Shown: positions 8,152-19,396, counted from the first letter of the stretch. The stretch: DNA of 64,000 nt from Alteraurantiacibacter aquimixticola (GCF_004965515.1 NZ_SSHH01000001.1:685280-749279), one strand, 5' to 3'. A program made the numbers and translations. The notes: generated by a model not told the origin, from the letters alone.

Positions 8152-8489
8152 TGCATCTCCTCCCTATCGCGCAGGCGATCGATCTGGTGGGTCAGCTGGA
8201 AGCCGCTATCGGTTACGATCTTCTCCAGGTTGGCGGTGCGTTCCTTGATCGCGGAGAGCTCTGCGCGCAGCGCGGCGTTTTCCTGCGTCAGCATGCGCAC
8301 CCGCTCCATCCCTTCGGAAGAGACCTCGGGCTTCAGCGACTGGCCCCACATGCCTTCCAGCGGATAGCCGTTCTTGATCTTCAGCTTGGTGTTGTGGACC
8401 GAGGCCCATACACCGGCGAGCGAGATCAGCACGGCACCGCCGACGACCAGTGGAATGTAGTCGAGTATGACCGCAACAGTGGGGTCCAT
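8148..8489 (-). CDS. PspB-like small membrane protein 4
   Basis: A 113-residue protein with a membrane helix at about 8-28, a stretch KNGYPLEGMWG shared in part with the next upstream paralogue (KHGYPLEDEWGG), then a coiled coil and the tail ERTANLEKIVTDSGF...HQIDRLRD. The ATG overlaps the preceding stop as TGATG; a GTG one codon earlier would give a four-base overlap. The shared GYPLE box makes this and the 8489-8797 product a sub-pair within the tandem array. No enzymatic feature is present. Confidence 0.7.
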   Translation of the reverse strand: MDPTVAVILDYIPLVVGGAVLISLAGVWASVHNTKLKIKNGYPLEGMWGQSLKPEVSSEGMERVRMLTQENAALRAELSAIKERTANLEKIVTDSGFQLTHQIDRLRDREEMQ

Positions 8490-8797
8490 CACTTCGTCTC
8501 CGTCTTGTCGCGCAGCGCCTCGATCTCGCGCGATGTGAGATAGCCCTGGTCGGTCACGATGCGCTCGAGCACGGCAAGGCGATCCTCGGCATTCTCGAGC
8601 CGTTCGGACAGGGCGCGATTGTCGGCAATCAGCTTCTGGCTGTCCGCATTATTGTGCCTGGGGTGCACTGTCTTGCCGCCCCATTCGTCTTCCAGCGGGT
8701 AGCCGTGCTTGGCGCGAATCCAGGTGGTGATCACCCAGGCGCCCATGGACAAGGCAATGATTGCAATTACGAAGCCCGGACCACCCCAACTCATCAT
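8489..8797 (-). CDS. PspB-like small membrane protein 3
   Basis: A 102-residue protein with a membrane helix at about 8-27, the box KHGYPLEDEWGGKT, then a coiled coil with the tail EDRLAVLERIVTDQGYLTSREIEALRD. It starts with ATGATG overlapping the upstream stop. The tail fits the shared consensus closely. Anchor plus cytoplasmic coiled coil is the PspB architecture. It is one of four consecutive genes joined by overlapping stop and start codons, which should keep their expression stoichiometric. Confidence 0.7.
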   Translation of the reverse strand: MMSWGGPGFVIAIIALSMGAWVITTWIRAKHGYPLEDEWGGKTVHPRHNNADSQKLIADNRALSERLENAEDRLAVLERIVTDQGYLTSREIEALRDKTETK

Positions 8798-9102
8798 GCG
8801 TTCTCCCGCGAGAGGCCGAGCGGCACGCCGCTACCCTGGTCTTCCACCTTGCGCGTATCGCGCAGCGCCTCGATCTTGCTGGCGACGTCATAGCCGCCAT
8901 CGGTGACGATGCTTTCCAGCGCGCGGAGCCGATCCTCGATCGCCTTGTTCTGCGCCGTGCTTCGCGCGCTCTGTTCGCTCATCTCCAGCTGGCGTTCCTT
9001 GTAGTTCATGAAGCGGCGGAACATCTCCGTGCCTGCAACGATCAAGGCGATCAGCACGCCGGCAAAGGCGATGGCGGCAAAGGTCTCACCCGCGCCCATC
9101 AT
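8794..9102 (-). CDS. PspB-like small membrane protein 2
   Basis: A 102-residue protein with a membrane helix at about 8-28, a charged coiled coil and the tail EDRLRALESIVTDGGYDVASKIEALRD. After the motif it continues with KVEDQGSGVPLGLSRENA, which is identical in the next upstream paralogue. The DNA of the two 3' ends is also nearly identical, pointing to a recent tandem duplication or gene conversion. Start codon overlaps the preceding stop (ATGATG). Function inferred from the Psp context only. Confidence 0.7.
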   Translation of the reverse strand: MMGAGETFAAIAFAGVLIALIVAGTEMFRRFMNYKERQLEMSEQSARSTAQNKAIEDRLRALESIVTDGGYDVASKIEALRDTRKVEDQGSGVPLGLSRENA

Positions 9103-9422
9103 GCGTTCTCCCGGGAGAGGCCGAGCGGCACGCCGCTGCCTTGGTCTTCCACCTTCTTGGTGTCGCGCAGAGCTTCGATCTGGGTGGCGATGTCATAGCC
9201 GCGATCGGTGACGATGCGTTCGAGCACCTGCACGCGCTCCTCCAGCTCCTTCACATGGCTGGCATATTGCGCGGCTTTCTCAGCCGTATGCTCGGCCGTG
9301 GCATCCACCTGGATCTTGACGACCTTTTCGCGGTGCTTCGTCCAGATCGCGACCATGGCAATGCCGCAACCCATGATTGTTCCCACGATCGGGATGAATA
9401 CGCCGATTACTCCCGGTTCCAT
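9099..9422 (-). CDS. PspB-like small membrane protein 1
   Basis: A 107-residue protein with an N-terminal membrane helix (about 5-27), a cytoplasmic coiled coil and the tail EERVQVLERIVTDRGYDIATQIEALRD, then the same 18-residue extension as its downstream neighbour. It is the first of the tandem set, 26 bases after pspC. PspB of enterobacteria has the same size, anchor and coiled coil ending in ERIQALE-type heptads, so divergence from a duplicated pspB is plausible. No PspD- or PspE-like sequence is recognised. Confidence 0.7.
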   Translation of the reverse strand: MEPGVIGVFIPIVGTIMGCGIAMVAIWTKHREKVVKIQVDATAEHTAEKAAQYASHVKELEERVQVLERIVTDRGYDIATQIEALRDTKKVEDQGSGVPLGLSRENA

Positions 9423-9448
9423 TCTACTTCCCCCTCGATTCGTGTGGA

Positions 9449-9826
9449 TCAGCGCAGGTCTTCGATTTCCGCGGACAGGCGCGGATTACTGCTGACGTAA
9501 TAGGTTTCGACTTCGGCCAGGCGGCGGTCGATATCGCGGAAGCGGGCGCGGATTTCGCGCGTGGTGCGCTTCGGACTCTGCCGCACGCCCTGCCAGTATT
9601 TCTGCTCCTCGGCGTCGCGATAGAGATGCGGCGGCTTCTTGTTGAGCAGCAGGCCGGCGAGGAAATAGAGCGGGATGATCCATCCGGCCGTGAGGCCGAT
9701 CATCATCAGCGCGCCAAGGCGGACCCACAGGGCATTGACCCCGGTATAGTCGGCGATGCCGGAGCATACGCCCATCAGCTTCGCATTCTGCTTGTCGCGA
9801 TAAAGGCTGGTACGCGGGCTGTTCAC
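9449..9826 (-). CDS. pspC: Envelope stress protein PspC
   Basis: A 125-residue PspC-domain protein: LYRDKQNAKLMGVCSGIADYTGVN opens the domain, then paired hydrophobic stretches around residues 34-60. The C-terminal part contains RFRDIDRRLAEVETYYVSSNPRLSAEIEDLR, equivalent to the amphipathic end that in enterobacterial PspC contacts PspA. In the Psp system PspB and PspC sense membrane trouble and draw PspA away from PspF. The start is a GTG overlapping the pspB stop as GTGA. The tail motif recurs in the small proteins downstream. Confidence 0.9.
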   Translation of the reverse strand: MNSPRTSLYRDKQNAKLMGVCSGIADYTGVNALWVRLGALMMIGLTAGWIIPLYFLAGLLLNKKPPHLYRDAEEQKYWQGVRQSPKRTTREIRARFRDIDRRLAEVETYYVSSNPRLSAEIEDLR

Positions 9827-10119
9827 TTGCGGGCTCCCTTCTTCTCGGCCAGCAGGGCTTCCAGTTCCTGCAGCGGTGCGTTGTCGATTTCCTTGTCGTG
9901 CATGATGCGCGCGGTCTGGAAATCGGGGTTGTCGGTGGCCACCAGCCGTTCGACCGTGTCCATCCGTTCGTCGAGGCGCTTGGCGAGCTGGTAGAGCTCC
10001 TCCAGCAGCACTTCGTCATCGGAGGTGATGCTGCCGGCGGTCTTCCACTTGGTGACATAGTGGAGGATCAGCCACGGCAACCCGATGAAGATTGCCGGTA
10101 TGATAATGATCTGTTCCAA
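9823..10119 (-). CDS. pspB: Envelope stress protein PspB
   Basis: A 98-residue PspB: membrane helix at residues 3-21 with LPWLILHYVTKWK, then a cytoplasmic coiled coil LLEELYQLAKRLDERMDTVERLV typical of the family. It extends about 25 residues beyond the enterobacterial protein. The start appears to be TTG at 10119, three bases after pspA, with a purine-rich AAGGAAGGG sequence upstream. PspB works with PspC at the inner membrane to relay stress to PspA. Confidence 0.88.
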   Translation of the reverse strand: MEQIIIIPAIFIGLPWLILHYVTKWKTAGSITSDDEVLLEELYQLAKRLDERMDTVERLVATDNPDFQTARIMHDKEIDNAPLQELEALLAEKKGARK

Positions 10120-10122
10120 GAT

Positions 10123-10809
10123 TTACCCTTCCTTCTTCTCGTCGCCGCCCATCCCCAGGGCGCGCTTCATTTCTTCCAGTTCCTCGTCGACCTTGTCGCT
10201 GCCTTCCAGCGCGGCGAATTCGTCGGCGAGCGAGGGCGTCTCGTTCTGCATGCCCAGCGCATCGGCGCGGCCTTCGGCATAGTCGACGCGGCGTTCCAGC
10301 TGGTCGAAGCGGCTCAGCGCCTCATCCACCCGCTCATTGGTCATCAGGCTGCGCAGCTTGTAGCGGTTCTCCGCACTCTCCAGCCTTGCGGCGATCTGGC
10401 TCTGGCGGCTGCGTGCTTCGCGCAGGCGGTGCTGCAGCTTCTGGATGTCCTTCTCGTAAGCGCGCAGTGCATCGTCGAGTATGGCGATCTCGGTCTTCAG
10501 CTGCTCGGCCATGTCGCCCGCCTTGCGCTTTTCCAGCAGCGCGGCGCGGGCCAGGTCCTCGCGATCCTTCGACAGCGCCAGCTGCGCCTTTTCCGCCCAG
10601 TCGGACTGCAGCTTGTCCAGCTTCACCGCATGGCGGTGCATTTCCTTCTGGTCGGCAATCGTCCGGGCTGCGCTGGCGCGAACCTCGACCAGCGTTTCCT
10701 CCATTTCGAGGATGATCATGCGGATCATCTTCGAAGGATCATCGGCCTGGTCCAGCAGCTCGTTGAAATTGGCGGCGATGATGTCTCGGGTACGCGAGAA
10801 AATTCCCAT
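10123..10809 (-). CDS. pspA: Phage shock protein A
   Basis: PspA, an ESCRT-III-like coiled-coil protein that coats and stabilises damaged inner membrane and, when unstressed, holds PspF inactive. The 228-residue form begins MGIFSRTRDIIAANFNELLD, the canonical amphipathic first helix, and contains the long coiled coil through residue 190. GGAG sits 10-13 bases before this ATG. The frame is however open for another 60 codons upstream to a GTG coupled to the previous gene, with high third-position GC, so a longer form is possible (see separate entry). Confidence 0.95.
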   Translation of the reverse strand: MGIFSRTRDIIAANFNELLDQADDPSKMIRMIILEMEETLVEVRASAARTIADQKEMHRHAVKLDKLQSDWAEKAQLALSKDREDLARAALLEKRKAGDMAEQLKTEIAILDDALRAYEKDIQKLQHRLREARSRQSQIAARLESAENRYKLRSLMTNERVDEALSRFDQLERRVDYAEGRADALGMQNETPSLADEFAALEGSDKVDEELEEMKRALGMGGDEKKEG

Positions 10810-10989
10810 CAAGGGCACTCCGTTCAAATTGGATTTGACGTCAAAATCGAAAAAACCGCGGTCGCCTTTCGACTGGGTCGGAGTGGGGCTGGTGCGCAGC
10901 CTCTCGATCTCGCGGTCGAGCCGCGATCCCTCGGAGCTGTCCGCCGTCAGTCCCACCGGCGTCAGAGAATTGTTGCCGTCGCGGCTCAC
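10810..10989 (-). other. Possible coding extension upstream of pspA
   Basis: These 60 codons are in frame with pspA and begin with GTG overlapping the stop of the preceding gene (GTGA). About 45 codons have the strong G/C third-position bias of real genes here, and the peptide contains SRLDREIERLRTSP, resembling the EIxxLRD end of the small Psp proteins. The last 15 codons are AT-richer. It could be an N-terminal extension of PspA, the remnant of a fused small gene, or a leader. The canonical start with its own ribosome binding site argues against obligatory use. Confidence 0.4.
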
Positions 10990-11150
10990 GCGAGACCCAC
11001 CATCGGGGTAGCGACGAGCATCAGGTCGGGACCGACATGGTCAAGGCCGAACTGCTGCGATGCCGCATACACGTTGAACACGACCATGGCCGCAACGCTG
11101 ATCAGCGCGGCAATGCCGGTCTTGCTGACAAGGAAGCGATGATCGAACAT
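10986..11150 (-). CDS. Small membrane protein, first gene of psp operon
   Basis: A 54-residue protein starting MFDHRFLVSKTGIAALIS with one hydrophobic helix at about residues 9-30 and a second weaker hydrophobic stretch near the C-terminus. AGGAG lies 9-13 bases before the ATG at 11150, and the sigma-54 promoter is 37 bases upstream, so it is the first gene of the psp transcript. No family is recognised. Its position before pspA suggests a membrane partner in the stress response. The frame extends upstream of the promoter, so only the internal ATG is sensible. Confidence 0.7.
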   Translation of the reverse strand: MFDHRFLVSKTGIAALISVAAMVVFNVYAASQQFGLDHVGPDLMLVATPMVGLA

Positions 11151-11186
11151 GTGGGTTTCTCCTAATCCTTCAGTTACCCCAAACTT

Positions 11187-11202
11187 TGCAAGCAGCATGC
11201 CA
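11187..11202 (-). promoter_or_regulatory. Sigma-54 promoter of the psp operon
   Basis: On the minus strand TGGCATG-CTGC-TTGCA fits TGGCACG-N4-TTGCW with one mismatch outside the invariant GG and GC, which are correctly spaced. It lies 37 bases before the first leftward gene and opposite the divergent pspF, the sigma-54 activator. This is the arrangement known for psp operons in enterobacteria, and strongly supports PspF-dependent control of the whole leftward run. PspF binding sites would lie between here and pspF. Confidence 0.88.
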
Positions 11203-11302
11203 GTTTGGAAAATCGGGAGAAAATCAGCCGTTTATCTGCCGTTCAGATAGATGAATATCGCCTGTATTGCCAAACCTTGGTGAAATTCACTATATGTTGG
11301 GC

Positions 11303-12337
<1,035 letters not shown>

Positions 12338-12420
12338 CCGGCGCGCGATCGGGGCCGTGTTTACCCTTCCTTTGTCAGGCCCTTTTTATGCTCTTTCCGC
12401 CTTTTTGACTGGAGGATGGA

Positions 12421-12747
12421 ATGCGGGGGTTGGTCGATTTTGTCGATGGTATGGTGGGTAATGTCCAGCGGCTCGTAGGAATGTTGATTTTCGCCGGGCT
12501 GAGTCTTGTTGCCATCATCATGCTTGGACTTCACTTCACCGCACCGGTCGTCGCTGAGCAGGTAAGCGAGCGCGCCGAGGCTCTTGGCGAAAAGGCTATC
12601 GAGGCTGCACGCGAGGAACGCCGGGCGGAGCAATTGGCCGATGAGGGCTGGGGCTATTCCGCAGCTTCGAAGACCGGCTTTGATGATGGCAACTACGGTG
12701 ACGTCGATCCCTACATGGAAGATACGGGCGGCTGGGGAAGCGAATAG
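12421..12747 (+). CDS. Single-span membrane protein of unknown function
   Basis: A 108-residue protein with a membrane helix around residues 17-38 (LVGMLIFAGLSLVAIIMLGL), an alanine/glutamate-rich helix with probable coiled coil (about 45-70), then an acidic Gly/Asp/Tyr-rich tail ending GGWGSE. GGAGGATGG precedes the start. No family is recognised. It lies 83 bases after pspF on the same strand, so it may be expressed with pspF or independently. Membrane anchor plus coiled coil resembles the Psp proteins on the other side, but the tail motif is absent. Confidence 0.6.
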   Translation: MRGLVDFVDGMVGNVQRLVGMLIFAGLSLVAIIMLGLHFTAPVVAEQVSERAEALGEKAIEAAREERRAEQLADEGWGYSAASKTGFDDGNYGDVDPYMEDTGGWGSE

Positions 12748-12890
12748 ACTTGCCAAACCGGGCCAACGCGCCTATTTGACCGCCATCCCGAAATTGTCGT
12801 GACAATATCCGGATGCTGGCGCCGCAAGGGGCCGGCACCAAACCGCTTTGTCACGATGGAGTCGGCAAGACGCATTATTACTGGAGTGGC

Positions 12891-13450
12891 ATGGCCGATC
12901 TCGCCCGCCTGACCGATCTGTTCGCACATGAAGCCGAAGCTTTCGGCTTCGAAATCGTGCGCGTGAAGATGACCGGTTCGGGTGAGGAGCGTACGCTGCA
13001 GGTGATGGCGGAAGATCCCGCCACCGGGCAGCTGATCATGGAGCAATGCGCCCAGCTGTCGCGCGCCATTTCCGCCAGGATCGACGAGATCGAGGAAGGC
13101 GGCGAGGAGCTGGTCGAGGGCGCTTACCTGCTCGAAGTCTCCAGTCCCGGCATCGACCGTCCGCTGACCCGCCCGAAGGATTATGCCAACTGGGCCGGGT
13201 ATGAGGCGAAGATCGCGCTGTCCGAAAAGATCGACGATCATCGCAACCTGGCCGGAGAGCTTGTCGGCATCGAAGGCGATGTCGTCACCATTGCGGACAA
13301 GAAGGCGGGCAATATTGCCGTGCCGCTCGAAAAGATCCACTCGGCGCAGCTCGTCCTGACAGACAAGCTGATCGCCGCTACACAGCCCCTCGACATCGAG
13401 GGCGCCGACGAAATCGAAGAGTTCAACGAAGAAGAAAAGGCTGACGACTG

Positions 13451-13451
<1 letters not shown>
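12891..13451 (+). CDS. rimP: Ribosome maturation factor RimP
   Basis: RimP (186 residues) assists 30S subunit assembly. Conserved features are FGFEIVRVKMTGSGEERTLQVM, CAQLSRAISARID and the signature YLLEVSSPGIDRPLTRPKDY. The C-terminal Sm-like domain is followed by an acidic tail. The ATG at 12891 is preferred to an upstream in-frame codon because family members begin shortly before the first helix. The stop overlaps nusA by one base (TGATG). rimP-nusA-ylxR-infB-rbfA-truB-rpsO-pnp is the classical order, interrupted here by three insertions. Confidence 0.95.
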
Positions 13452-15125
<1,674 letters not shown>

Positions 15126-15145
<20 letters not shown>

Positions 15146-15863
15146 GAGCCTAAGGCAGAACCGATCGCGTAAGCGTGACGGGAGTGGCGACGCTCCCGAG
15201 CGGCGCTGCATCCTGTCGGGCGAGACTGCCTGCCGGGACGACCTGCTGCGCCTTGCCGTCTCTCCCGATGGCGATGTGCTGCCCGATGCGCTGGCGCGCG
15301 CGCCGGGGAGGGGCGCATGGATCGGTTGCAACAAGGCGCAGCTGGAACAGGCGATTGCGAGCGGCCAGCTGAAAGGCGCGCTTGCCCGCTCCTTCAAGGA
15401 AGGCGGCCTCTCGGTTCCTCAAGATCTGCCTGTCCTGCTGGAAAATGCGCTTTCACGCGCATTTCTGGAACGGCTGGGCCTCGAAATGCGCGCCGGACGT
15501 CTTATCTTGGGTTCGGACCGGATCGCCAATGAAGCGCGGATGGGCAAGGTCGCCGCGCTGTTCCATGCCGAAGATGCGAGCGAGGACGGGTCGAAAAAGC
15601 TCGACCAGGCCTGGCGCGTGGGCATGGATGCGGAAGGCAGCGGAATGGCGGGCGAAGTCCTGCCACTGGACCGCATGGCCCTGTCTGTGGCATTGGGCCG
15701 CGACAATGTCGTTCACCTGGCGCTGGCCGATCACGCATCGGCAAAGCGGGTGCTGGTCCCGCTGCGTCGTTTGCAGACCTTTCTGGGGGCCGGAGCCCCG
15801 GCCGGTGATGGTGGCGAAGCTGCGGTGGATGGCGCTGCGCATGATGCCGCAGCATTAGATTGA
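15126..15863 (+). CDS. YlxR-like RNA-binding protein with L7Ae-like domain
   Basis: A 245-residue protein whose first part is the YlxR fold (DUF448): ERRCILSGETACRDDLLRLAVSPDG and GRGAWIGC. The rest, with GRLILGSDRIANEARMGKVAALFHAEDAS, resembles the L7Ae/L30e-like domain that follows YlxR in many alphaproteobacteria. Between nusA and infB, these proteins are thought to help transcription-translation or ribosome work; a precise role is unproven. The ATG lies 20 bases inside nusA. An Ala/Gly/Asp-rich tail ends the protein. Confidence 0.85.
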
Positions 15864-15886
15864 ATTTGAAGGAATATTAGAGGCGT

Positions 15887-18418
15887 ATGAGCGAGAACGA
15901 AGACACACCGAAGCGCACCCGCAAGCCGCTGGGACTCAAGCGCTCGGTCGATGCGGGAGAGGTCAAGCAGACCTTCAGCCACGGGCGCACCAACAAGGTT
16001 GCGGTCGAGGTGAAGCGTCGCCGCAAGCTGACCAAGCCCGGCGCTGCGCCCGAGGAAGCGGCCCCGCCGCCTCCGCCTCCGCCGCCTCCCGCACCCGAGC
16101 CCAAGCCGGCGGCCAAGAAGCCTGCCGCCAAGAAGGCTGCGCCCGCCGGTGAAACGCCGCAGGAACGCGTCGCCCGCATGCAGCGCGAGGCCGAGGAAGA
16201 GCGGCTGCGCATGGCCGAGGAAGCGCGCAAGCGTGACGAGCAGCAGGCCAAGCAGGAGGCCGAGGAGCAGAAGCGCCGCGAGGAACAGAATCGCAAGGCC
16301 GAGGAAGAGGCCGAGAAGCAGCGCAAGGCCGAGGAAGAGGCCGCCAAGGTCGCTGCCGAACAGGCCGAAGCGGAGCCGGCTGCGGCGGACTCGCCCAAGC
16401 CCACTCCCAGCCCGCGCAAGTTCACGCCGGTCGAACGCCCTGAGATCAAGCGCCCCGAAAAGAAGCAGGAGCGCAAGACGGGCAAGGCCGAGCGCGGCGG
16501 CGGTGGTGCTAGCGAAAGCGACAAGCGCCGTTCGGGCAAGCTGACCGTCAACCGCGCGCTGAACGAGGATGAGGGCCGCCGTGCACGCAGCCTCGCCGCG
16601 CTGAAGCGTGCGCGCGAGAAGGAACGCCGCGCCCAGGGTGGCGGCTCCAGCCAGCCGCGTGAAAAGCAGGTCCGCGACGTGGTCGTCCCCGAGGCGATCA
16701 CCGTGCAGGAACTCGCCAACCGCATGGCCGAGAAGGGCGCCGACCTGGTGAAGGCGCTGTTCAACATGGGCATGATGGTCACCGTCAACCAGACGATCGA
16801 CCAGGATACGGCGGAGCTGCTGGTCGAGGAATTCGGCCACAACATCACCCGTGTGTCCGAAAGCGATGTCGATATCTCCACCGAGGAGGACGTCGATCCG
16901 GAAGAGACGCTGAAGCCGCGTCCCCCGGTGGTCACGATCATGGGCCATGTTGATCACGGCAAGACCAGCCTGCTGGATGCGCTGCGCGGTGCCAATGTCA
17001 CCAAGGGCGAAGCCGGCGGCATCACCCAGCATATCGGCGCCTACCAGATCACCACCAAGGGCAAGGAAAAGCAGAAAGTCACCTTCCTCGATACGCCGGG
17101 GCACGAGGCTTTCACCCAGATGCGCCAGCGCGGTGCCAACGTCACCGACATTGTGGTGCTGGTGGTGGCCGCCGATGACGGCATCATGCCGCAGACCATC
17201 GAGGCCATCAATCACACCAAGGCCGCCGGCGTCCCGATGATCGTGGCGATCAACAAGTGCGACAAGCCGGAAGCGAACCCGCAGAAGGTGCGCGAGCGCC
17301 TGCTGGAGCACGAGGTTATCGTCGAGGCGATGTCGGGCGATGTGCAGGACGTGGAAGTCTCCGCCAAGACCGGCGCAGGTCTCGACGATCTGCTCGAGAA
17401 GATCCTGCTGCAGGCCGAGCTGATGGAGCTGAAGGCCAATCCCGAGCGCTTTGCCGAGGCCACCGTGGTCGAAGCGCAGCTGGACAAGGGCCGCGGCCCC
17501 GTTGCCACCGTGCTGGTCAATCGCGGTACGCTGAAGCGCGGCGACACCTTCGTCGTCGGCACCGAAAGCGGCCGCGTGCGCGCCCTGATCGACGATCACG
17601 GCAAGCAGGTGAAGGAAGCTGGCCCGGCCACGCCGGTCGAAGTCCTGGGCCTCGGCGGTGTGCCGCAGGCTGGCGACATGCTGACCGTTGTCGAAAACGA
17701 ACAGCGTGCCCGCGAAGTGGCGCAGTATCGCCAGGAAAAGGCGACCGAAAAGCGCACCGCGCTGGCCCCGACCAACTTCGACACGATGTTCAACACCAGC
17801 GATGTGGTGGAATTCCCCGTGCTGGTGAAGGCGGATGTGCAGGGTTCGGTGGAGGCCATCAACTCGGCGCTGCACAACCTCTCGAACGACCTGATCAAGG
17901 TCCGCGTGCTGCATGCAGGCGTGGGTGCGATCACCGAAAGCGACGTATCGCTTGCGAACGCGTCCAAGGCGCCGATCATCGGCTTCAACGTGCGTCCCAA
18001 TGCGAAGGCGCGCGAACTGGTGAAGCGCGATAACGTCGAGATGAAGTATTACGACGTGATCTATCACCTGACCGAGGAAATCGCGAAGGAGATGGCGGGC
18101 GAGCTGGGTCCCGAGCGGATCGAGCATGTCGTCGGCCGTGCGCAGATCAAGGAAGTCTTCAAGTCCGGCAAGAAGGACAAGGCAGCTGGCCTGCTGGTGG
18201 AAGAAGGCGTCATCCGCAAGGGTCTCCATGCCCGCCTCACGCGCGAAGACGTCATCGTTTCGGCAACGACCATCGCCTCGCTGCGGCGCTTCAAGGACGA
18301 TGTCGACGAAGTCCGCGCCGGCCTCGAATGCGGCGTGGTGCTGGCCGACACGAACGACATCAAGCCGGGTGACCAGCTTGAAGTCTTCGAAGTCGAGGAG
18401 CGTGAACGGACGCTGTAA
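15887..18418 (+). CDS. infB: Translation initiation factor IF-2
   Basis: IF-2 (843 residues) brings initiator tRNA to the 30S subunit and promotes subunit joining with GTP hydrolysis. The N-terminal third is low-complexity: Pro/Ala/Lys then a long Arg/Glu/Ala helix (about 85-170). The IF2_N motif follows ([20 protein letters not shown], about 275), then the G domain with GHVDHGKTS near residue 353, DTPGHEAF, and NKCDKP. Domain II and the C-terminal domains end with [20 protein letters not shown]. All as expected; GC-rich repeats in the N-terminal part are typical. Confidence 0.97.
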   Translation: MSENEDTPKRTRKPLGLKRSVDAGEVKQTFSHGRTNKVAVEVKRRRKLTKPGAAPEEAAPPPPPPPPPAPEPKPAAKKPAAKKAAPAGETPQERVARMQREAEEERLRMAEEARKRDEQQAKQEAEEQKRREEQNRKAEEEAEKQRKAEEEAAKVAAEQAEAEPAAADSPKPTPSPRKFTPVERPEIKRPEKKQERKTGKAERGGGGASESDKRRSGKLTVNRALNEDEGRRARSLAALKRAREKERRAQGGGSSQPREKQVRDVVVPEAITVQELANRMAEKGADLVKALFNMGMMVTVNQTIDQDTAELLVEEFGHNITRVSESDVDISTEEDVDPEETLKPRPPVVTIMGHVDHGKTSLLDALRGANVTKGEAGGITQHIGAYQITTKGKEKQKVTFLDTPGHEAFTQMRQRGANVTDIVVLVVAADDGIMPQTIEAINHTKAAGVPMIVAINKCDKPEANPQKVRERLLEHEVIVEAMSGDVQDVEVSAKTGAGLDDLLEKILLQAELMELKANPERFAEATVVEAQLDKGRGPVATVLVNRGTLKRGDTFVVGTESGRVRALIDDHGKQVKEAGPATPVEVLGLGGVPQAGDMLTVVENEQRAREVAQYRQEKATEKRTALAPTNFDTMFNTSDVVEFPVLVKADVQGSVEAINSALHNLSNDLIKVRVLHAGVGAITESDVSLANASKAPIIGFNVRPNAKARELVKRDNVEMKYYDVIYHLTEEIAKEMAGELGPERIEHVVGRAQIKEVFKSGKKDKAAGLLVEEGVIRKGLHARLTREDVIVSATTIASLRRFKDDVDEVRAGLECGVVLADTNDIKPGDQLEVFEVEERERTL

Positions 18419-18450
18419 CCGGCTGGCTCCGGAGGAGGCGACAACAGCAA

Positions 18451-18990
18451 ATGACCCGCTATTGCGCCTTCTTCGCCAGCATGAATGTCGGCGGCAATCG
18501 GCTGAAAATGGCCGAATTGCGCGAGGCGCTGGAGCGCGAGGAGCTGGAGGACGTCGAAACCGTCGTCGCCAGCGGCAACGTGCTGTTTTCCTTCGATGAG
18601 CGACCCAGCGAGGGCATGTCCGAAATGCTCGCCTGGATCGTCAAGGACCGCTTCGGCTTCGATACGTTCGCCGCAGTGCGCAACGCCGATGAGGTGCGCT
18701 CCGCGATCGAGGACAATCCGTTCCGCGCAGAAGGGGAGGACAAGTTCGTCCATACCCTTTTCCTTGAGAAGCAGACCGATCCGGACCAGTTCAAGGTCAT
18801 GCTTGCCGCCTATGAAGGACGCGGGCCGGAGAAGATCGCGCTGGGCGACCGCTGCCTCTATATCGATTACGTGGACGGTGTCGGCACCAGCAAGCTGACC
18901 GGCGCCTTCATCGAACGCAAGATCGACTGCCGCGGCACGGCGCGCAACATGCGGTCCCTGCAGCGTATTTTAGAGAAGATGGAAGAGTAA
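18451..18990 (+). CDS. DUF1697 family protein
   Basis: A 179-residue protein of the DUF1697 family, starting [27 protein letters not shown] and containing [11 protein letters not shown] and the C-terminal [20 protein letters not shown], matching the usual lengths and blocks. Its biochemical function is unknown. GGAGGAGG sits upstream of the ATG. The stop overlaps rbfA as TAATG, so it has been inserted between infB and rbfA in the otherwise conserved translation cluster and is likely co-translated with rbfA. Confidence 0.85.
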   Translation: MTRYCAFFASMNVGGNRLKMAELREALEREELEDVETVVASGNVLFSFDERPSEGMSEMLAWIVKDRFGFDTFAAVRNADEVRSAIEDNPFRAEGEDKFVHTLFLEKQTDPDQFKVMLAAYEGRGPEKIALGDRCLYIDYVDGVGTSKLTGAFIERKIDCRGTARNMRSLQRILEKMEE

Positions 18991-19385
18991 TGGCCCGTCA
19001 TTCCGCCCCAGAAGACCAGTCCGTCCGCCTGCTCAAGGTGGGTGAGCGTGTGCGCCATATCCTCTCCGAACTGCTCGCGCGCGGCGAGGTGCATGACGAT
19101 ACGCTTTCCGCGCATACGGTCAGCGTCACCGAAGTGCGCATGTCGCCCGACCTGCGCAACGCCAAGGTCTATGTGAAGCCGCTGCTGGGTGAGGACGAGG
19201 CCGTGGTGGTGAAGGCACTGCAGCAAAACACCGCCTTCTTTCAGCGCGAGGTTGCCCAGCGCCTCGGCCTGAAGTTCGCTCCCAAGCTGCAATTCCGCGC
19301 CGACGAAAGCTTCGACGAGGCAAGCCGGATCGACCAGCTGCTCGACGATCCGCGCGTGCGGCGGGATCTCGACGAAGACGACTAG
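18990..19385 (+). CDS. rbfA: Ribosome-binding factor A
   Basis: RbfA (131 residues) is a KH-like protein needed for maturation of the 16S rRNA 5' end and for cold adaptation. Visible blocks are [39 protein letters not shown] and the final [25 protein letters not shown]. The start overlaps the preceding stop by one base. Short N-terminal extension [10 protein letters not shown] is as in relatives. Confidence 0.96.
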   Translation: MARHSAPEDQSVRLLKVGERVRHILSELLARGEVHDDTLSAHTVSVTEVRMSPDLRNAKVYVKPLLGEDEAVVVKALQQNTAFFQREVAQRLGLKFAPKLQFRADESFDEASRIDQLLDDPRVRRDLDEDD

Positions 19386-19396
19386 CGCGGCACGCC

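Noticed and set aside
15731-18229. An 832-codon frame opposite infB
   Set aside because: Antisense shadow of the repetitive, GC-rich infB; Leu/Gly/Arg-rich translation and no ribosome binding site.
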